From Blastomussa wellsi (lineage: Eukaryota; Cnidaria; Anthozoa; Scleractinia; Plerogyridae), in contig OX393569.1 of NCBI GenBank assembly GCA_947652115.1, forward strand, positions 7,251,294-7,315,293: DNA of 64,000 nucleotides, in the 5' to 3' direction. How positions within the stretch are numbered: the first letter of the stretch is position 1; each line of letters opens with the position of its first letter. Positions 44,217 through 57,840 of this stretch are shown in pieces. The notes beneath the pieces were generated by a model, which worked only from the letters and a program-made list of their open reading frames with translations, did no database searches and was not told where the DNA came from. The position numbers were made by a program, and so were the translations under genes.

Positions 44217-46649
44217 TATTTCGTTTCTTTTATACATCTCACTGTAACTGGTCTCTGAAAAACCATTAGTGGATGGAATCAATAGAGTTGTATTGTATAA
44301 ATCAGGAAAAGGAATTTTCCGTTAAATCCATTCGGAAATTGTGCACTTTTTCACTTCGGAACGGAACGTCGGAAATTTCCAGGCCCTTTTTAAAGGGGCG
44401 AGCGGAACGGACCGTCTTGTAGATAAATGAAAAGAACGATTTCCTCCGGTTGTACGCTAAATTCAGAAAATCACTTACCATTATGCAACGGTCTCACCAA
44501 ACGGATTATTCCGACTCTCTGGTCGGTCCCAATTTTTTTAAAAGAATTTAAAAAGCTAATATCCCGAAAGTCTTTAGGCAGACTATTCCACAGAGACGTA
44601 CCCCTGTATTTACACGATCGCTGTGCTCATAGTTAATCATGCTGTGCTGTAGTTGTTCTATAGAGAGGTACATGCAGTTTGTCCTTTTTTCTGGTATTTC
44701 CTTCATAGATCTCCGATCTTTCCGTGAAAATATTTCTTAAAGTGAGACCGTTGAGGCCTTTGTAAGTCACAATAACGTCCCTGACCTCCAGCTGCATAGC
44801 AACCGCAAACCAGTGTAGATCTTTCAAATAGGGGAATCCTTGTTTACAATATTTGCCTCATTAGCATAAGCGTTCAGTTTCTGATGGAGCTACAAAAAAA
44901 TCAGTTCTGAATAACGATCGTTCATGGCACGATTGACTCTGCCACTGAATTTTATCTCGATGTATTGAATTCTTTTTGTCTGACGCGGGTTTAAAAACTC
45001 AAAGGTTTTTGGTAGACAATTTTTCCTTGAATATTACACGCAAAGAGCTAACTAAAAATTTACCCATATACTAAATTTCCCTAGCTCTTTAACTTTTTGG
45101 AGTCCATTCACATTTAACACGTTGCCTTCTGTACGCCAAGCCGTATGCTAATGCGAAAAAAGGTAAACAATGACGTCACCATGAATCTGCTCACAGGCTG
45201 CCGTAAGCGAGACGACGAGGATCCCCGCCCCTTTCATACGCAAGTCCCCCCCTCCCCGTGCCAGTAACGCCTGTGAAGCAGCGCCAAATCCATTCTTAGA
45301 TTGCCAGACTCAACGATTGACGGGAAGTAGGAGGAGTTTTGTTCGTCTGCGGCGCAGACTATCATACGCAATTTACCTAGCCTGCGAACAGGCTCTTCAA
45401 TGGGGAAGTCTGGGGGAAATTTCGACGAGGGAAGGAAGCCGCACGAAAATTCTTCTCCAAAGGCCCCACTGGAAAGCCTTTTCGCAGGCTAAAATTTATC
45501 ATTAAATAATAATAACAGATGTTCGTACTTACCCCGAGGGGTACTCCCTTAAGTTTTTTAAACGGGTCAACTTTTTGTTGTTCCATAACGATTTCAGTTC
45601 GACAGGGCGTTTCTTTTTCGTTTAGTGTGTGGTTTACGCACTGAAATTGCAAAATAGCCAAATGATGCAATTTAGGTACCCTATCTAAGGATCACACCGC
45701 GAAGAATGCCAAAAAAACCAAAAATGATACACTATTTAAGGAACGAGAACCTCGAAACACCATACCCTAACCGCGGCCCATCCCTATCCCATGCAAGTAC
45801 CACCCCCCAGGGGGTGTTACTTGCAAGGGGCATAGCATGATCAATATGGAATGGTAACTGTGCACGACATTTGTTTGTAATAATCAATGACGGTTTTGAA
45901 ACTGGCAATTGTGCATCTTCACGTCTCCGTAAACGATTAATCGCTTTTTTCAGCAACAAGAAATGAGTCAGCTGAGACCCATTTTACCATGAGGGAAATG
46001 TTCACGAATAAACTGTATTGAAGCAGTCTCTATACCCCTCCATGCAAGTGCCATCATTTTCAAATTAACCACATTTTAAGAAAAAGAGTCATCATTTATT
46101 TGCACACAAACTATCTTTTCAACCTTTACAAATTTAATACAATAGCAACAAAACTGTCACCAAATCGGAATTATGTCGCACAATATACACAACTGTTTAT
46201 TTCGACGGAAATGAAAAAGTGAAAACGAAAGTGTAAAATGCTTTCTCTTTTAAAAAAGCTTCGGGAAATTGTAAACAATGATTTCAGTCAGTTACTCTGC
46301 TACAATCTACAACAGGTTTCTAGTTTTAAACAGAAATACTATTTATGCAAACTGAAAGTAACTCAAGTTATGCTATTACATTGGAAAAACCATGAAATCA
46401 AACATGTAATTAAAAATTGTCAACTATTTCTACAATTAGTAAATTAATTGGCAAACGTTTTAACTGGCGGCTGTCATTCACACTCACCCACCCAGACAAC
46501 AGCTTGTTCATTAAAGAAACAACATGGTCTCTAGTAAAGAACTTAGAGAACTATTTATAATAAATATTTTCTTTCTAATTATATAATGGAAAACAAATGT
46601 GATTCACGTGAAAATTGATTTATATTGCATCACATGTGAGTGGATATAT

Positions 46650-48907
46650 CTACTCAAAAACCTGTATGCGATAATTATTAAAAAAGTCAGTCACGACTAT
46701 CCTACCATCACTAAGAACTGCTGTAGAGACTGGTTCGATAAACTCTCCCATCCCGCTCCCTTTCGTTCCGAACTTTGTTATAAACTTTCCACTCAGGTCT
46801 AACACTTGCACTCTGTGATTCCCTGTATCACAGACCATCAGGTGTCCTGCCTTGTTAACTGACAAACAACCAGGTTCATCAAACTCCCCATCCCCATTCC
46901 CCTTCTTTCCAAATTTGTACAGAAAATTCCCATTTCTATTAAACAGTTTCATACAATTTTCTTTCATGTCTGAAACTATAAGATAGTTTTCATACTGAAT
47001 ACCGTGAAACGGGGAGGTAAAAGAACCGTCTGTGCCAATTGCTTGTAAAAGCTGGCCACTAGGAGAAAATATCTTAACTAGTTTGTTACCTATATCTGTG
47101 ACAATAATATTTCCCTCACAGTTAATAGACAAGCCGCATGGATACATTAGCTGGTGATCAAGATTTCCTTTCTCACCGAACTCGCTCAGATACTCACCCT
47201 GCTCACTAAAGAATTGGACAGGGTGGTTAAGAGTGTCTAGCACTGCAATATGGCCATTCTTATCAAAAGCTATTCCAGTAGGAAATTCAAATTCTCCCTG
47301 TTTATCACCCTTGGTACCAAAAGATCTTAAGTAAGTTCCATCACTATTAAATATTGAAACCCTGTTGGTAACAGTCTCAGTCACGGCAATCTCGTCACGT
47401 TCATTCACTGCCACTCCCCAAGGCCTGTTGAGCATTCCAGCAGCCGAACCTCTTTGTCCAAAAGATAACACAAGTCTGTACTGTCTGGGTTTCACTTGAA
47501 TGTTAAAGGGACTGCCACGGACATGCTCTTCATTTACCTTCACTGATGCTTCGCATTTTCCGGTTTCTTTGGCAAAATAACTAATCTTGTAGGTGCCGTC
47601 TTTGTTATCTTGGACTCGTACTTCCGTCACGCAGTCTTGGCCTTCTTGATTTCTGATTTCCACTCTCACGCGGTCACGCTCTGTATAACATTGTTCTCCT
47701 TCAGCATTTCTTGTTGTCAAAAAAAACTCTGCTTTAAGTCCAACAGTCGCTTCACTGATTCCTTTTCCATCGACACTTGACAGGTGCGGTCTTGTCTTGG
47801 TTAGAAAGCATTTGAGCGATCCTATCTTTTCAGTGCTAACAACATCGAGAAGCTTCTGATTTTCCACGAAATCAAACTCGGCAAAACTTCCATTGTCACG
47901 ATCAGCTTGGTCTTCTTGCTCCACTTCCTGCTGAAATATTCTATTCAGAAACTCGTTGGGTTGCATGATTTCAGCGCTTGCGCTTCGTTCCAGAAGTGAT
48001 TCACCTTTCTCCAGCGTTTCCTCCGTAATTTTCACCTCATTTTCGATCTCACTCTTTCTTACACCAAGACATTGGAGCGACTGTCTCGCCTGATTCTCAG
48101 CTTCATTAATGATCTCATGCACCTTCCCATCGATAACTTGATGAATGTTCTCAGCAAACTGCTGTGCGCTCATTATCACCTTAGCGACTTGTTCGTGAAT
48201 TTTAGCACAGGTTTCGTCAAGTTTGGCAATTTCATTCTTCTTCATTTGCACCTTCTCTTTCTGAGATTCAATCGCAGATTTCACTTGTACCTTGCGTCCA
48301 TTTGCAGCTTTTTCCAGAAGAACCTTGGCGTGACCTTCATGATCTGTGAAAGCGCAAGCGTTGCATATGGGAACTTCGCAGATCTTACAAAACAATTTCA
48401 GTTCCTTCTTTTCGTGTCCTGGTGTACTACAAAATGTTGGTCGCTTTAAAACGTTCTCAAAGTCCTCGTCTTGGAAGTCTCTAAGCGCCAACACACGGTG
48501 TTCTTTGTTAGCTTTGATTCCATTATGAAGGCTAATACAGTCGGCTTCGCACCAGAATGCACAACACTGGAAACAGTAGAAACTCTGCGAGCTTTTCTTG
48601 TCGCAATTTCCACACTTCACTCCCGTGGTATTGCACTCTTTGATGGCCAACACATCCAGCAAACTATTTATTCGAAAGTTGGTGGGCAGGGCGTTCAGAT
48701 TTCCGTTTCCAGGTAGTCTACTTTCTCTTCGGCATTCTGGGCATGTTATGATATCATGGCGGCCACTCGTTCGTAGAATTCTTTTCAAGCAATGAAGACA
48801 AAAATTGTGTAAACACGGCAGCTGTTTTGGTTCCGTGAACATGTTCATGCACACAGAACAGGATACTTCCTCATGCAGGTTGTTTATAGCAAGGTTTTTA
48901 TATCCAT
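46650..48907 (-). pseudogene. TRIM-NHL copy 2, 5' frameshift in the RING
   Basis: The body is open and complete (734 residues from within the RING to the stop at 46650) and follows copy 1 closely, with RING, two B-boxes, coiled coil, filamin and NHL. The native ATG (48905-48907) is followed by MDIKTLL and then a 2-bp insertion (TA) that makes a TAA. No other in-frame ATG lies upstream of the RING because an in-frame TAA precedes it. Translation from the next in-frame ATG (48848) would lose the first two RING Cys. It is thus either a pseudogene or a RING-dead protein that still has the oligomerisation and ligand-binding parts. Blade loops differ from copy 1, for example TETVTNR and LDTLNHP. 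A sequencing error cannot be excluded. Confidence 0.85.
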
Positions 48908-49703
48908 GTCGTGGTTAATTTTGACGAAAACGCTTTAGATTGATCAGAGTTGAAAACGCCTCAAACAGTGAAGTCTTGTGATCGGATACGGTATTCATTA
49001 GCCTGATAATATCGACCAATCACGGAGTGATATCATAGATGTTTTGACGTTTTTTGATTTCTAAGAATAATCACAGCAAACGCCAAGAGTTCTGAGAATG
49101 TGATCAGCAAAGCTTGACCTCCAAATTAAAGCTGTCTGCAGTAGATTGTTTGTGAATAAATTTGAAAGATTGCAGGAGGACAAAACCGGATCAACTTATT
49201 TCAATCGCGGTATTAATTTTGCTCGATTTATAAAATTTGAAAAGAACGCTAAATCATTTATCGTCTGATAATTCGTCTGCATATAAATACGGGTAAAGAG
49301 AAGGATTATCCGTTGAGATAAACAATCGGCGGATCATGTATTAGCTTGCGCGTATATCTATACACATACGATTGAGACGAATTATAAGATGAATCATTGT
49401 TTTTTTGTCCAAATTCTTCGCAGACGGATGATCGTTCATGAGTAAAAATGGAGCCATTCCTTTGATCGCAGACATTTTTTTAACTATTTTTAAAATTTGC
49501 ATGGAAACTGGTGTGCTGCCTCGCCCGGCAACTTCAGTAAACACACGTTGATTACATGAACACGAAATTGAAGGAGGGTGAAAGGAAAAAGAAACCTGTT
49601 TTTTGAAATCTTTGAATTTTCATTCAAAACATCTTTTAATTAGAACACTTGACCAAGTGCATTTGTAACCCCCGGTTACCTAAACAGCAACATACAGTAA
49701 CAA

Positions 49704-50003
49704 TTAATCCACTTCATTTTCAAGCTTGTAAGTTTGTAGTCTGGCGTTTTCAAGTTCTTCAGGGTCTGCTAAATAACCTCTGTTCTCTGCGTTTGTGTAA
49801 TACTCCATTAATTTCTTGGGCGGGCGAGCTCTTCTGGGAATCCTGCGTCCTTCACACTTCTCTGGTTTTAGTAACAGGCGGAGCCCCAGTTTGTTGTAAT
49901 GGGCACAAGTAATTTTGCCGCCCTGTCGTTCGATAGCTTTTATCGCAGTTTTTGATGCTCTGCTCACTTCGATATCAAGTTTGGCCTGGAACCAAGTCGT
50001 TCC
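49704..50003 (-). pseudogene. MRPL15: Stray MRPL15 terminal exon, unit 2
   Basis: Same exon as in unit 1 with a few substitutions (CAHYNKLG, PEKCEGRRIP, PPKKLMEYY). Acceptor and open frame are retained. Confidence 0.8.
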
Positions 50004-50441
50004 CTGTCAGGTAACAAGTTCAGCGTGAGTAAACAGCAGTTAGGGAACAAGCTAACTGCAAACTGGCAGGTAAACAAGGAAAAAACTGTTGTGAAATGCT
50101 CCAAAACTAAGTGTTTGGAATACGGATACCCTGCTCTATATCAGTAACCCTTTGGGCGCCACATACCCGTATAGGTATTTTGGGGCATAATTATATAGCA
50201 GTCAGTCAATCCAGTATTGTCAGCATAGCTATTATTCTTTAATTTTTTAAAACTGTCCAATTAAGGATTAATTTGGATAGTTTCAGATAAGGATTTTCCT
50301 TTAAAAATAGGCAAACTGTCCAATTTAGAAAAAATTGGACAGTTTGTCTGAGCCAATCAAGTCCCAGGGAATACAATAGGTTATAGAAACTAGCCAATCA
50401 GCCGAAAGCAATGATAGCAATGATAGCATTTGCAGTTGACA

Positions 50442-51008
50442 ATGGTAGAGTTTAGCGCCGGAGATTTGCCAAATTTTTCTATTTCCCATGACCTTTTCAG
50501 CGATATCACCGCAGATGAGAGATTTCCTACGTTGCCAGAAGAGGAGCTTGCCAACCTGAGAGGCAAAAACCAAAACCAGAACACCTCCAAGAGCACAAAA
50601 ACTTGACTGAACGTTTTCAACGAGTGGAAAGTGCAGCGTAACGAAGCGAGAAAGTTGGAAGATATCCCTTGTCATGAGCTAAACGCAATTCTTTGCCGTT
50701 TTTTCGCGGAAATTCGAAAAAAGGACGGTCAAGATCATAAACCAGAAAGTTTGGCTGTCATGCAATGCTCGTTAGACCGTCATTTGAAAAACTGTGGCAG
50801 AAACTACAGTATTTTGCGAGATCGTGTAAAACCCAAGATGTTCGTCCACCTGAACTAAAAAACTGTGGGCCATTCTACTTGACAACCATTTCAAAACCAA
50901 AGGGCCAAGTTTGGTTTAGCAGACAGCGAATTGGTGAACACAAAATTGGGTAAATCATGAAGGACATGGCTGTAAAGTCTGGTTTAACAGCTGCCACTGC
51001 TAAGAAAA
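50442..51008 (+). pseudogene. Crypton/DUF3504-type fragment, unit 2
   Basis: Homologue of the 42849 fragment, with the same in-frame TGA (50604-50606) and the same internal deletion and frameshift. A 3-bp deletion converts GQLNHKPE to GQDHKPE. Confidence 0.7.
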
Positions 51009-51497
51009 CTGGTCACTTCTGTCCTGCTAAAAATGTAATTGGCATCAAGTATTATGAAGGTGGGTGAAAGCCGATCGGAAGCTCACGTTGGGAGAGGAAG
51101 CCTTCTGGACGGAACGAATTGCTATTAACAGCTGTAGGGTTGGCGCTAGTTGCGAGCAGGGCGGAAAGAGAGAGGGCGGTGCATACGTGGTCGTGGTGGT
51201 CATAGCAACAACTTGATGACGCAGAAGCCTGGTTTTAGGTTTGTTGGGTTTTTTCCCGGACTGCTGACGGTTACTTTACGTTTTTGGCATACTCTGGGAC
51301 AACAGTAAAAACTGGGGAAAGGAAGCTTGAAGACGTGGAAAAGAGGGGATTTTTTGCCATGTTGTCACGAATAATAGGGACCTTCAGATCGAGGTACGCG
51401 TCCGACTTTCCACATGCAAACCAGTTACATTCCTTTAATCTTAAAAGGGGCAGATTCACGGTTTTGCGCATGTGCAACCTATACCTTAAACCCTGAT

Positions 51498-51597
51498 TCG
51501 CTCCGACGAAGGGCTAACGCTCAAAACGTCAGCTCTTTAATCTCTTTACGGTGGCCAATTGACATTATCAACCCAGTTGATAAAACCAAATTATATA
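51498..51597 (+). mobile_element. Penelope terminal fragment in unit 3
   Basis: The same insertion at the same place as in unit 1, with extra changes (ctcaaaacgtcagctctttaa), so the hammerhead-like core GAAAC has become AAAAC. Units 2 and 4 lack it. Confidence 0.8.
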
Positions 51598-52426
51598 GTC
51601 TGCCTAAAGACATTCGGGATATAAGCTCTTTAGATTCTTTTAAAAAACAAATTATGAATCGCGCTTTCTTATAAATTCTTAGAAAATAACTAATGATTGC
51701 GATGCGAGTCTTATGATGTTGCATTTTAATTGGACGGTAGCTTTGAGGATGTGTAATATATGCATTATCCTTTGTTTAGATATTTTCTTTTTTTATAGCA
51801 TTTATATTGTATTTTGTTTCTTTTATTCATCTCATTGTAACTGGTTTCTGAAAAACCATCAGTGGATGGAATCAATAGAGTTGTATTGTATTGTATAAAT
51901 CAGGAAAAGTAATTTTCCGTTAAATCCATTCGGAAATTGTACTCTTTTTCAGTTCGGAAGGGAACGTCGGAAATTTCCAGGCCCTTTTTAAAGGGGCGAG
52001 CGGAACGGACCGTCTTGTATATAAATGAAAAGCACGATTTCCTCCGGTTGGACGCTAAATTCAGAAAATCGCTTACCATTATGCAACGGTCTCACCAAAC
52101 GGATTATTCCGACTCTCTGGTCGCTCCCAATTTTTTGTAAAAGAATCTAAAAAGCTAATATCCCGAAAGTCTTTAGGCAGACTATTCCACAGAGACGTAC
52201 CCCTGTATTTACACGATCGCTGTGCTCATAGTTAATCATGCTGTGCTGTAGTTGTTCTATAGAGAGGTACATGCAGTTTGTCCTTTTTTCTGGTATTTCA
52301 TTCATAGATCTCCGATCTTTCCGTGAAAATATTTCTTAAAGTGAGACCGTTGAGGCCTTTGTAAGTCACAATAACGTCCCTGACCTCCAGCTGCATAGCA
52401 ACCGGAAGCCAGTGTAGATCTTTCAA

Positions 52427-53084
52427 TTATAACATAACTAAAGCAAAGCGCGCGCTCTAATTGGTCAATTCAGCATCTACTATTTGCCCATGGGTGTATG
52501 CTGCTGACGTGTGTGCAAATGCGCGCGCTTCAGCGAATGCACCATTCAAAATGTGAAAATTGTTTTCAACGGTTCATTCTCTGAATCGATGTGAAATTCA
52601 GTCCTTCGTGTTTTAATAACTTTGGACGGTTGTCTACTTTTTCCCCTGAGTTTGTTCATAATTCTATTGAACTATTTCACCGGTTGTTGGATACAGACCT
52701 TAGAAAGAGGATTTTGATCGATATTTCAGGAAACGTGATTAAACTTTATCGAGTTGCTGGTGTGCAGTCGCTTGTCATGAATGAATTTTCGCGCGCTTAT
52801 TTTCTCCTGTCATGTAAGACTACACCAACATTTTTTGCGATGTACCTCAATAAAAGCAGCTCTGTTGTCCCAATGTCTCAGTGTTATGTTATAAAACAAA
52901 TGGTAAACGCCATAGCATGTACTATTGAGTTACGGATGCACTTGGGAGGTTTGCTAAGCACTCAAGAAGCTAGAGTCGCACTCGGCTATCGCCTCGTGCG
53001 ACTCTTACGCTTCTTTCGTGCTTAGCAACCTCCCGCGTGCACCCATAACTCAATAGTACATGCTATGGCGTTTACCATTTGTTA
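52427..53084. mobile_element. Unit 3-specific composite insertion (about 655 bp)
   Basis: It interrupts the LINE fragment at ctttcaa|atagggg. The left end ttataacataac is mirrored by gttatgttataa near 52885. From there aacaaatggtaaacgcc is mirrored by the right end ggcgtttaccatttgtt, with a 70-bp hairpin around gctagagtcgcactcggc. A 144-codon frame (52591-53025, MKFSPSCFNNFGRLSTFSPE) crosses it. I do not recognise it, and part of it runs through the inverted repeat. Confidence 0.7.
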
Positions 53085-55286
53085 AATAGGGGAATCCTTG
53101 TTTACAATATTTGCCTCATTAGCATAAGCGTTCAGTTTCCGATGAAGCTATAAAAAAAAACAGTTCTGAATAATGATAGTTCATGGCACGATTAACTCTG
53201 TCACTGAATTTTAGCTCGATGTATTGAATTGTTTTTGTCTGACGCGGGTTTAAAAACTCAAAATTTTACAAAGAATGTATGAGCTCATTAGCGCTTTTGC
53301 CACCCAGAAATTTTTGAGTTTTTGGAAGACAATTTTTCCTTGAATATTAAACGCAAAATTTACCCATATACTAAATTTCCCTAGCTCTTTAACTTTTTGG
53401 AGTCCATTCACATTTAACATGTTGCCTTCTGTACGCCAAGCCGTATGCTAATGAGATAAAAGGTAAACAATGACGTCACCATGAATCTCCCTGTAGGGCA
53501 TGATATGTTCGAATTTACGTGTACCAGTTACGACTCGCACAGCAAAGTTTTGTACCTTTTGCAACCTCTCAATATTTTTCTTCACTTCAAACTGAAAGTT
53601 CGGGGTTTTCTTTGGCTAAATGGTAAGCACCCCTCGGTTCTTCTGGACGGTCTCGATCCCTGACGCTTGGACTTTGAGGATGAGAATGTGCCCTCTTGTT
53701 GTGGCCCTTCAGTCACGATAAACCGAAACGAGACCTTCATATAATGGATTTTGGTCAGAACACGCTAACTGAGGCCAACAAATTACACCCCAACGGCAGG
53801 CTCCGGCTAGACGGGGGTGGTCATCGTAGCCTCCGAAGCCCAACCGTCCTCGACCCATCCCCAGAGCCTGTTCACAGGCTACCGTAAGCGAGACGACGAG
53901 CATCCCCGCCCCTTTCATACGCAAGTTCCCCCTCCCCGTGCCAGTAACGCCTGCGAAGCAGCGCCAAAATCCATTCTTAGATTCCCAGACTCAACGATTG
54001 ACGGGAAGTAGGAGGAGTTTCGTTCGTCTGCGGCGCAGACTATCATACGCAATTTACCTAGCCTGCGAACAGGCTCTCAAATGGAGAAGTCTGGGGTAAA
54101 TTTCGACGAGGGAAGGAAGCCGCACGAAAATTCTTCTCCAAAGGCCCCACTGGAAAGCCTGGCTACAATTTATCATTAAATAATAATAACAAATGTTCGT
54201 ACTTACCCCGAGGGGTACTCCCTTAAATTTTTTAAACGGGTCAACTTTTTGTTGTTCCATAACGATTTAAGTTCGACAGGCCGTTTCTTTTTCGTTTAGT
54301 GTGTGGTTTACGCACTGAAATTGCAAAATAGCCAAATAATACAATTTAGGTACCCTATCTAAGGATCACACCGCGAAGAATGCCAAAAAAACCAAAAATG
54401 ATACACTATTTAAGGAACGAGAACCTCGAAAAACCATACCCTACCCGCGGCCCATCCCTATCCCATGCAAGTACCACCCCCAGGGGGTGTTACTTGCAAG
54501 GGGCATAGCATGATCAATATGGAATAGTAACTGTGCACGACATTTGTTTGTAATAATCAATGACGGTTTTTAAACTGGCAATTGTGCATCTTCACGTCTC
54601 CGTAAACGATTAATCGCTTTTTTCAGCAACAAGAAATGAGTCAGCTGAGACCCATTTTACCATGAGGGAAATGTTCACAAATAAACTGTATTCAAACAGT
54701 CTCTATACCCCTCCATGCAAGTGCCATCATTTTCAAATCAACCACATTTTAAGAAAAAGAGTCATCATTTATTTGCACACAAACTATCTTTTCAACCTTT
54801 ACAAATTTAATACAATAGCAACAAAACTGTCACCAAATCGGAATTATGTCGCACAATATACACAACTGTTTATTTCGATGGAAATGAAAAAGTGAAACGG
54901 AAGTGTAAAATGCTTTCTCTTTTAAAAAAGCTTCGGGAAATTGTAAACAATGATTTCGATCTGTCAGTTACTCTGCTACAATCTAAAACAGGTTTCTAGT
55001 TTTAAACAGAAATACTATTTATACAAACTGAAAGTAACTCAAGTTATGCTATTACATTGGAAAAACCATGAAATCAAACATGTAATTAAAAATTGTTAAC
55101 TATTTCTACAATTAGTAAATTAATTGGCAAACGTTTTAACTTCCGGCTGTCATTCACACTCACCCACCCAGACAACAGCTTGTTCATTAAAGAAACAACA
55201 TGGTCTCTAGTAAAGAACTTAGAGAACTATTTATAATAAATATTTTCTTTGTAACTATATAATGGAAAACAAATGTGATTCACGTG

Positions 55287-55560
55287 AACATTGATTGTCA
55301 TGGACATTTTTGCCGTGTCACGGACATTAAGCGAAGTGTGACATTTTATTGTGTGACAGCAACATTTTTGCATTTTTGTCACGTTAACACGTGATCACGG
55401 GATCACATGATTTCTTGCTGATGCAATGTGAAGCTATTCGAGCTAGTTGTCTGAGTTGTAGTGTTTTGGGCGGTTTTGAATCCCGCATTTACAGTCCTAT
55501 TACCGAAAATTGTCAAGAATTGAATGAGACATTAAAGGGATTTGACGAAATACATGACAT
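55287..55560. mobile_element. Unit 3-specific insertion (about 270 bp)
   Basis: Present only in unit 3, between gtgaacattgatt and catgacattgattta, so ACATTGAT is duplicated at both ends, consistent with a target-site duplication. The interior has gtcacg-rich short inverted words and an hAT- or SINE-free body; no family assigned. Confidence 0.6.
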
Positions 55561-55594
55561 TGATTTATATTGCATCACATGTGAGTGGATATAT

Positions 55595-57840
55595 CTACTC
55601 AAAAACCTGTATGCGATAATTAAGATCGTCAGACACGACTATCCTACCATCACTAAGAACTGCTGCAGAGACTGGTCTGGTAAACTCTCCCATCCCGCTC
55701 CCTTTCGTTCCGAACTTTGTTATAAACTTTCCACTCAGGTCAAACACTTGCACTCTGTGATTCCCTGAATCACAGACCATCAGATACCCTGCCTTGTTAA
55801 CTGACAAACAACAAGGTTCATCAAACTCCCCATCCCCATTCCCCTTCTTTCCAAATTTGTACAGAAAATTCCCATTTCTATTAAACAGTTTCATACAATT
55901 TTCTTTCATGTCTGAAACTATAAGATAGTTTTCATACTGAATACCGTGAAACGGTAAGGTAAAAGAACCGTCTGTGCCAGTTGCTTGTAAAAGCTGGCCA
56001 TTAGGAGAAAATATCTTAACTAGTTTGTTATCTGTACCTGTGACAATAATATTTCCCTCACAGTTAATAGACAAGCCACGTGGATACATTAGCTGGTGAT
56101 CAAGATTTCCTTTCTCACCAAACTCGCTCAGATACTCACCCTGCTCACTAAAGAATTGGACACGGTGGTTAATTATAAGAGTGTCTAGCACTGCAATATG
56201 GCCATTCTTATCAAAAGCTATTCCAGTAGGAAAGTTAAATTCTCCCTGTTTATCACCCTTGGCACCAAAAGATCTTAAGTAAGTTCCATCACTATTAAAT
56301 ATTGAAACCCTGTTGGTAACAGTCTCAGTCACGGCAATCTCATCACGTTCATTCACTGCCACTCCCCAAGGCCTGTTGAGCATTCCAGCAGCCGAACCTT
56401 GTTGTCCAAAAGATAACACAGGTCTGTACTGTCTGGGTTTCACTTGAGCGTTAAAAGGGCTGCAACGGACATGCTCTTCATTTACCTTCACTGATGCTTC
56501 GCATTTTCCGGTTTCTTTGGCAAAATAACTAATCTTGTAGGTGCCATCTTTGTTATCTTGGACTCGTACTTCCGTCACGCAGTCTTTCTGATTTCCACTC
56601 TCACGCGGTCACGCTCTGTATAACATTGTTCTCCTTCAGCATTTCTTGTTGTCAAAAAAAACTCTGCTTTAAGTCCAACAGCCGCTTCACTGATTCCTTT
56701 TACATCGACACTTGACAGGTGCGGTCTTGTCTTGGTTAGAAAGCATTTGAGCGATCCTATCTTTTCAGTGCTAACAACACCGAGAAGCTTCTGATTTTCC
56801 ACGAAATCAAACTCGGCAAAACTTCCATTGTCACGATCGGCTTGGTCTTCTTGCTCCACTTCCTGCTGAAATATTCTATTCAGAAACTCGTTGGGTTGCA
56901 TGATTTCAGCGCTTGCGCTTCGTTCCAGAAGTGATTCACCTTTCTCCAGCGTTTCCTCCGTAATTTTCACCTCATTTTCGATCTCACTCTTTCTTACACC
57001 AAGACATTGGAGCGACTCTCTCGCCTGATTCTCAGCTTCATTAATGATCTCATGCACCTTCCCATCGATAACTTGATGAATGTTCTCAGCAAACTGCTGT
57101 GCGCTCATTATCACCTTAGCGACTTCTTCGTGAATTTTAGCACAGATTTCGTCAAGTTTGGCAATTTCATTCTTCTTCATTTCCACCTTCTCTTTCTGAG
57201 ATTCAATCGCAGATTTCACTTGTACCTTGCGTCCATTTGCAGCTTTTTCCAGAAGAACCTTGGCGTGACCTTCATGATCTGTGAAAGCACAAGCGTTGCA
57301 TATGGGAACTTCGCAGATCTTACAAAAAAATTCCAGTTCCTTCTTATCGTGTCCTGGTGTACTACAAAATGTTGGTCGCTTTAAAACGTTCTCAAAGTCC
57401 TCGTCTTGGAAGTCTCTAAGCGCCAACACACGGTGTTCTTTGTTAGCTTTGATTCCATTATGAAGGCTGATACAGTCGGCTTCGCACCAGAATGTACAAC
57501 ACTGGAAACAGTAGAAACTCTGCGAGCTTTTCTTGTCGCAATTTCCACACTTCACTCCCGTGGTATTGCACTCTTTGATGGCCAACACATCCAGCAAACT
57601 ATTTATTCGAAAGTTGGTGGGCAGGGCGCTCAGATTTCCGTTTCCAGGTAGTCTACTTTTTCTTCGGCATTCTGGGCATGTTATCATATCATGGCGGTCA
57701 CTCGTTCGTAGAATCCCTTTCAAGCAATGAAGACAAAAATTGTGTAAACACGGCAGCTGTTTTGGTTCCGTGAACATGTTCATGCACACAGAACAGGATA
57801 CTTCCTCATGCAGGTTGTTTAGCAAGGTTTTTATATCCAT
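55595..57840 (-). pseudogene. TRIM-NHL copy 3, split by a 13-bp deletion
   Basis: The N-terminal frame from ATG 57840 is intact through RING, B-boxes, coiled coil and into the filamin domain (421 residues). At about 56575 a 13-bp deletion after VEIR changes the frame and gives RKTA and stop. The rest of filamin and all six NHL repeats continue in the other frame (327 open residues to 55595). If expressed, the first part would be a RING/B-box/coiled-coil protein without a propeller. The propeller has a 2-residue insertion in one blade loop (LDTLIINHR) and unique loop residues (TGTDNK, SDDLNYR). It is probably a pseudogene; a sequencing error cannot be excluded. Confidence 0.88.

Larger units (their letters stand above)
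43420..51009. repeat. Tandem segmental duplication, unit 2 (7,590 bp)
   Basis: Same content as unit 1. It lacks the Penelope end, carries the ggccgcttaatagagg MITE instead, and has a deletion of about 400 bp at about 45188 (corresponding to about 37226-37620 in unit 1). Confidence 0.95.

Noticed and set aside
40499..57384. A 125-codon + strand frame antisense to the TRIM coiled coil, present in copies 1, 2 and 3
   Set aside because: It is a shadow of the strongly conserved coding strand. Its conservation follows from the near-identity of the duplicated DNA, and it resembles no protein family.
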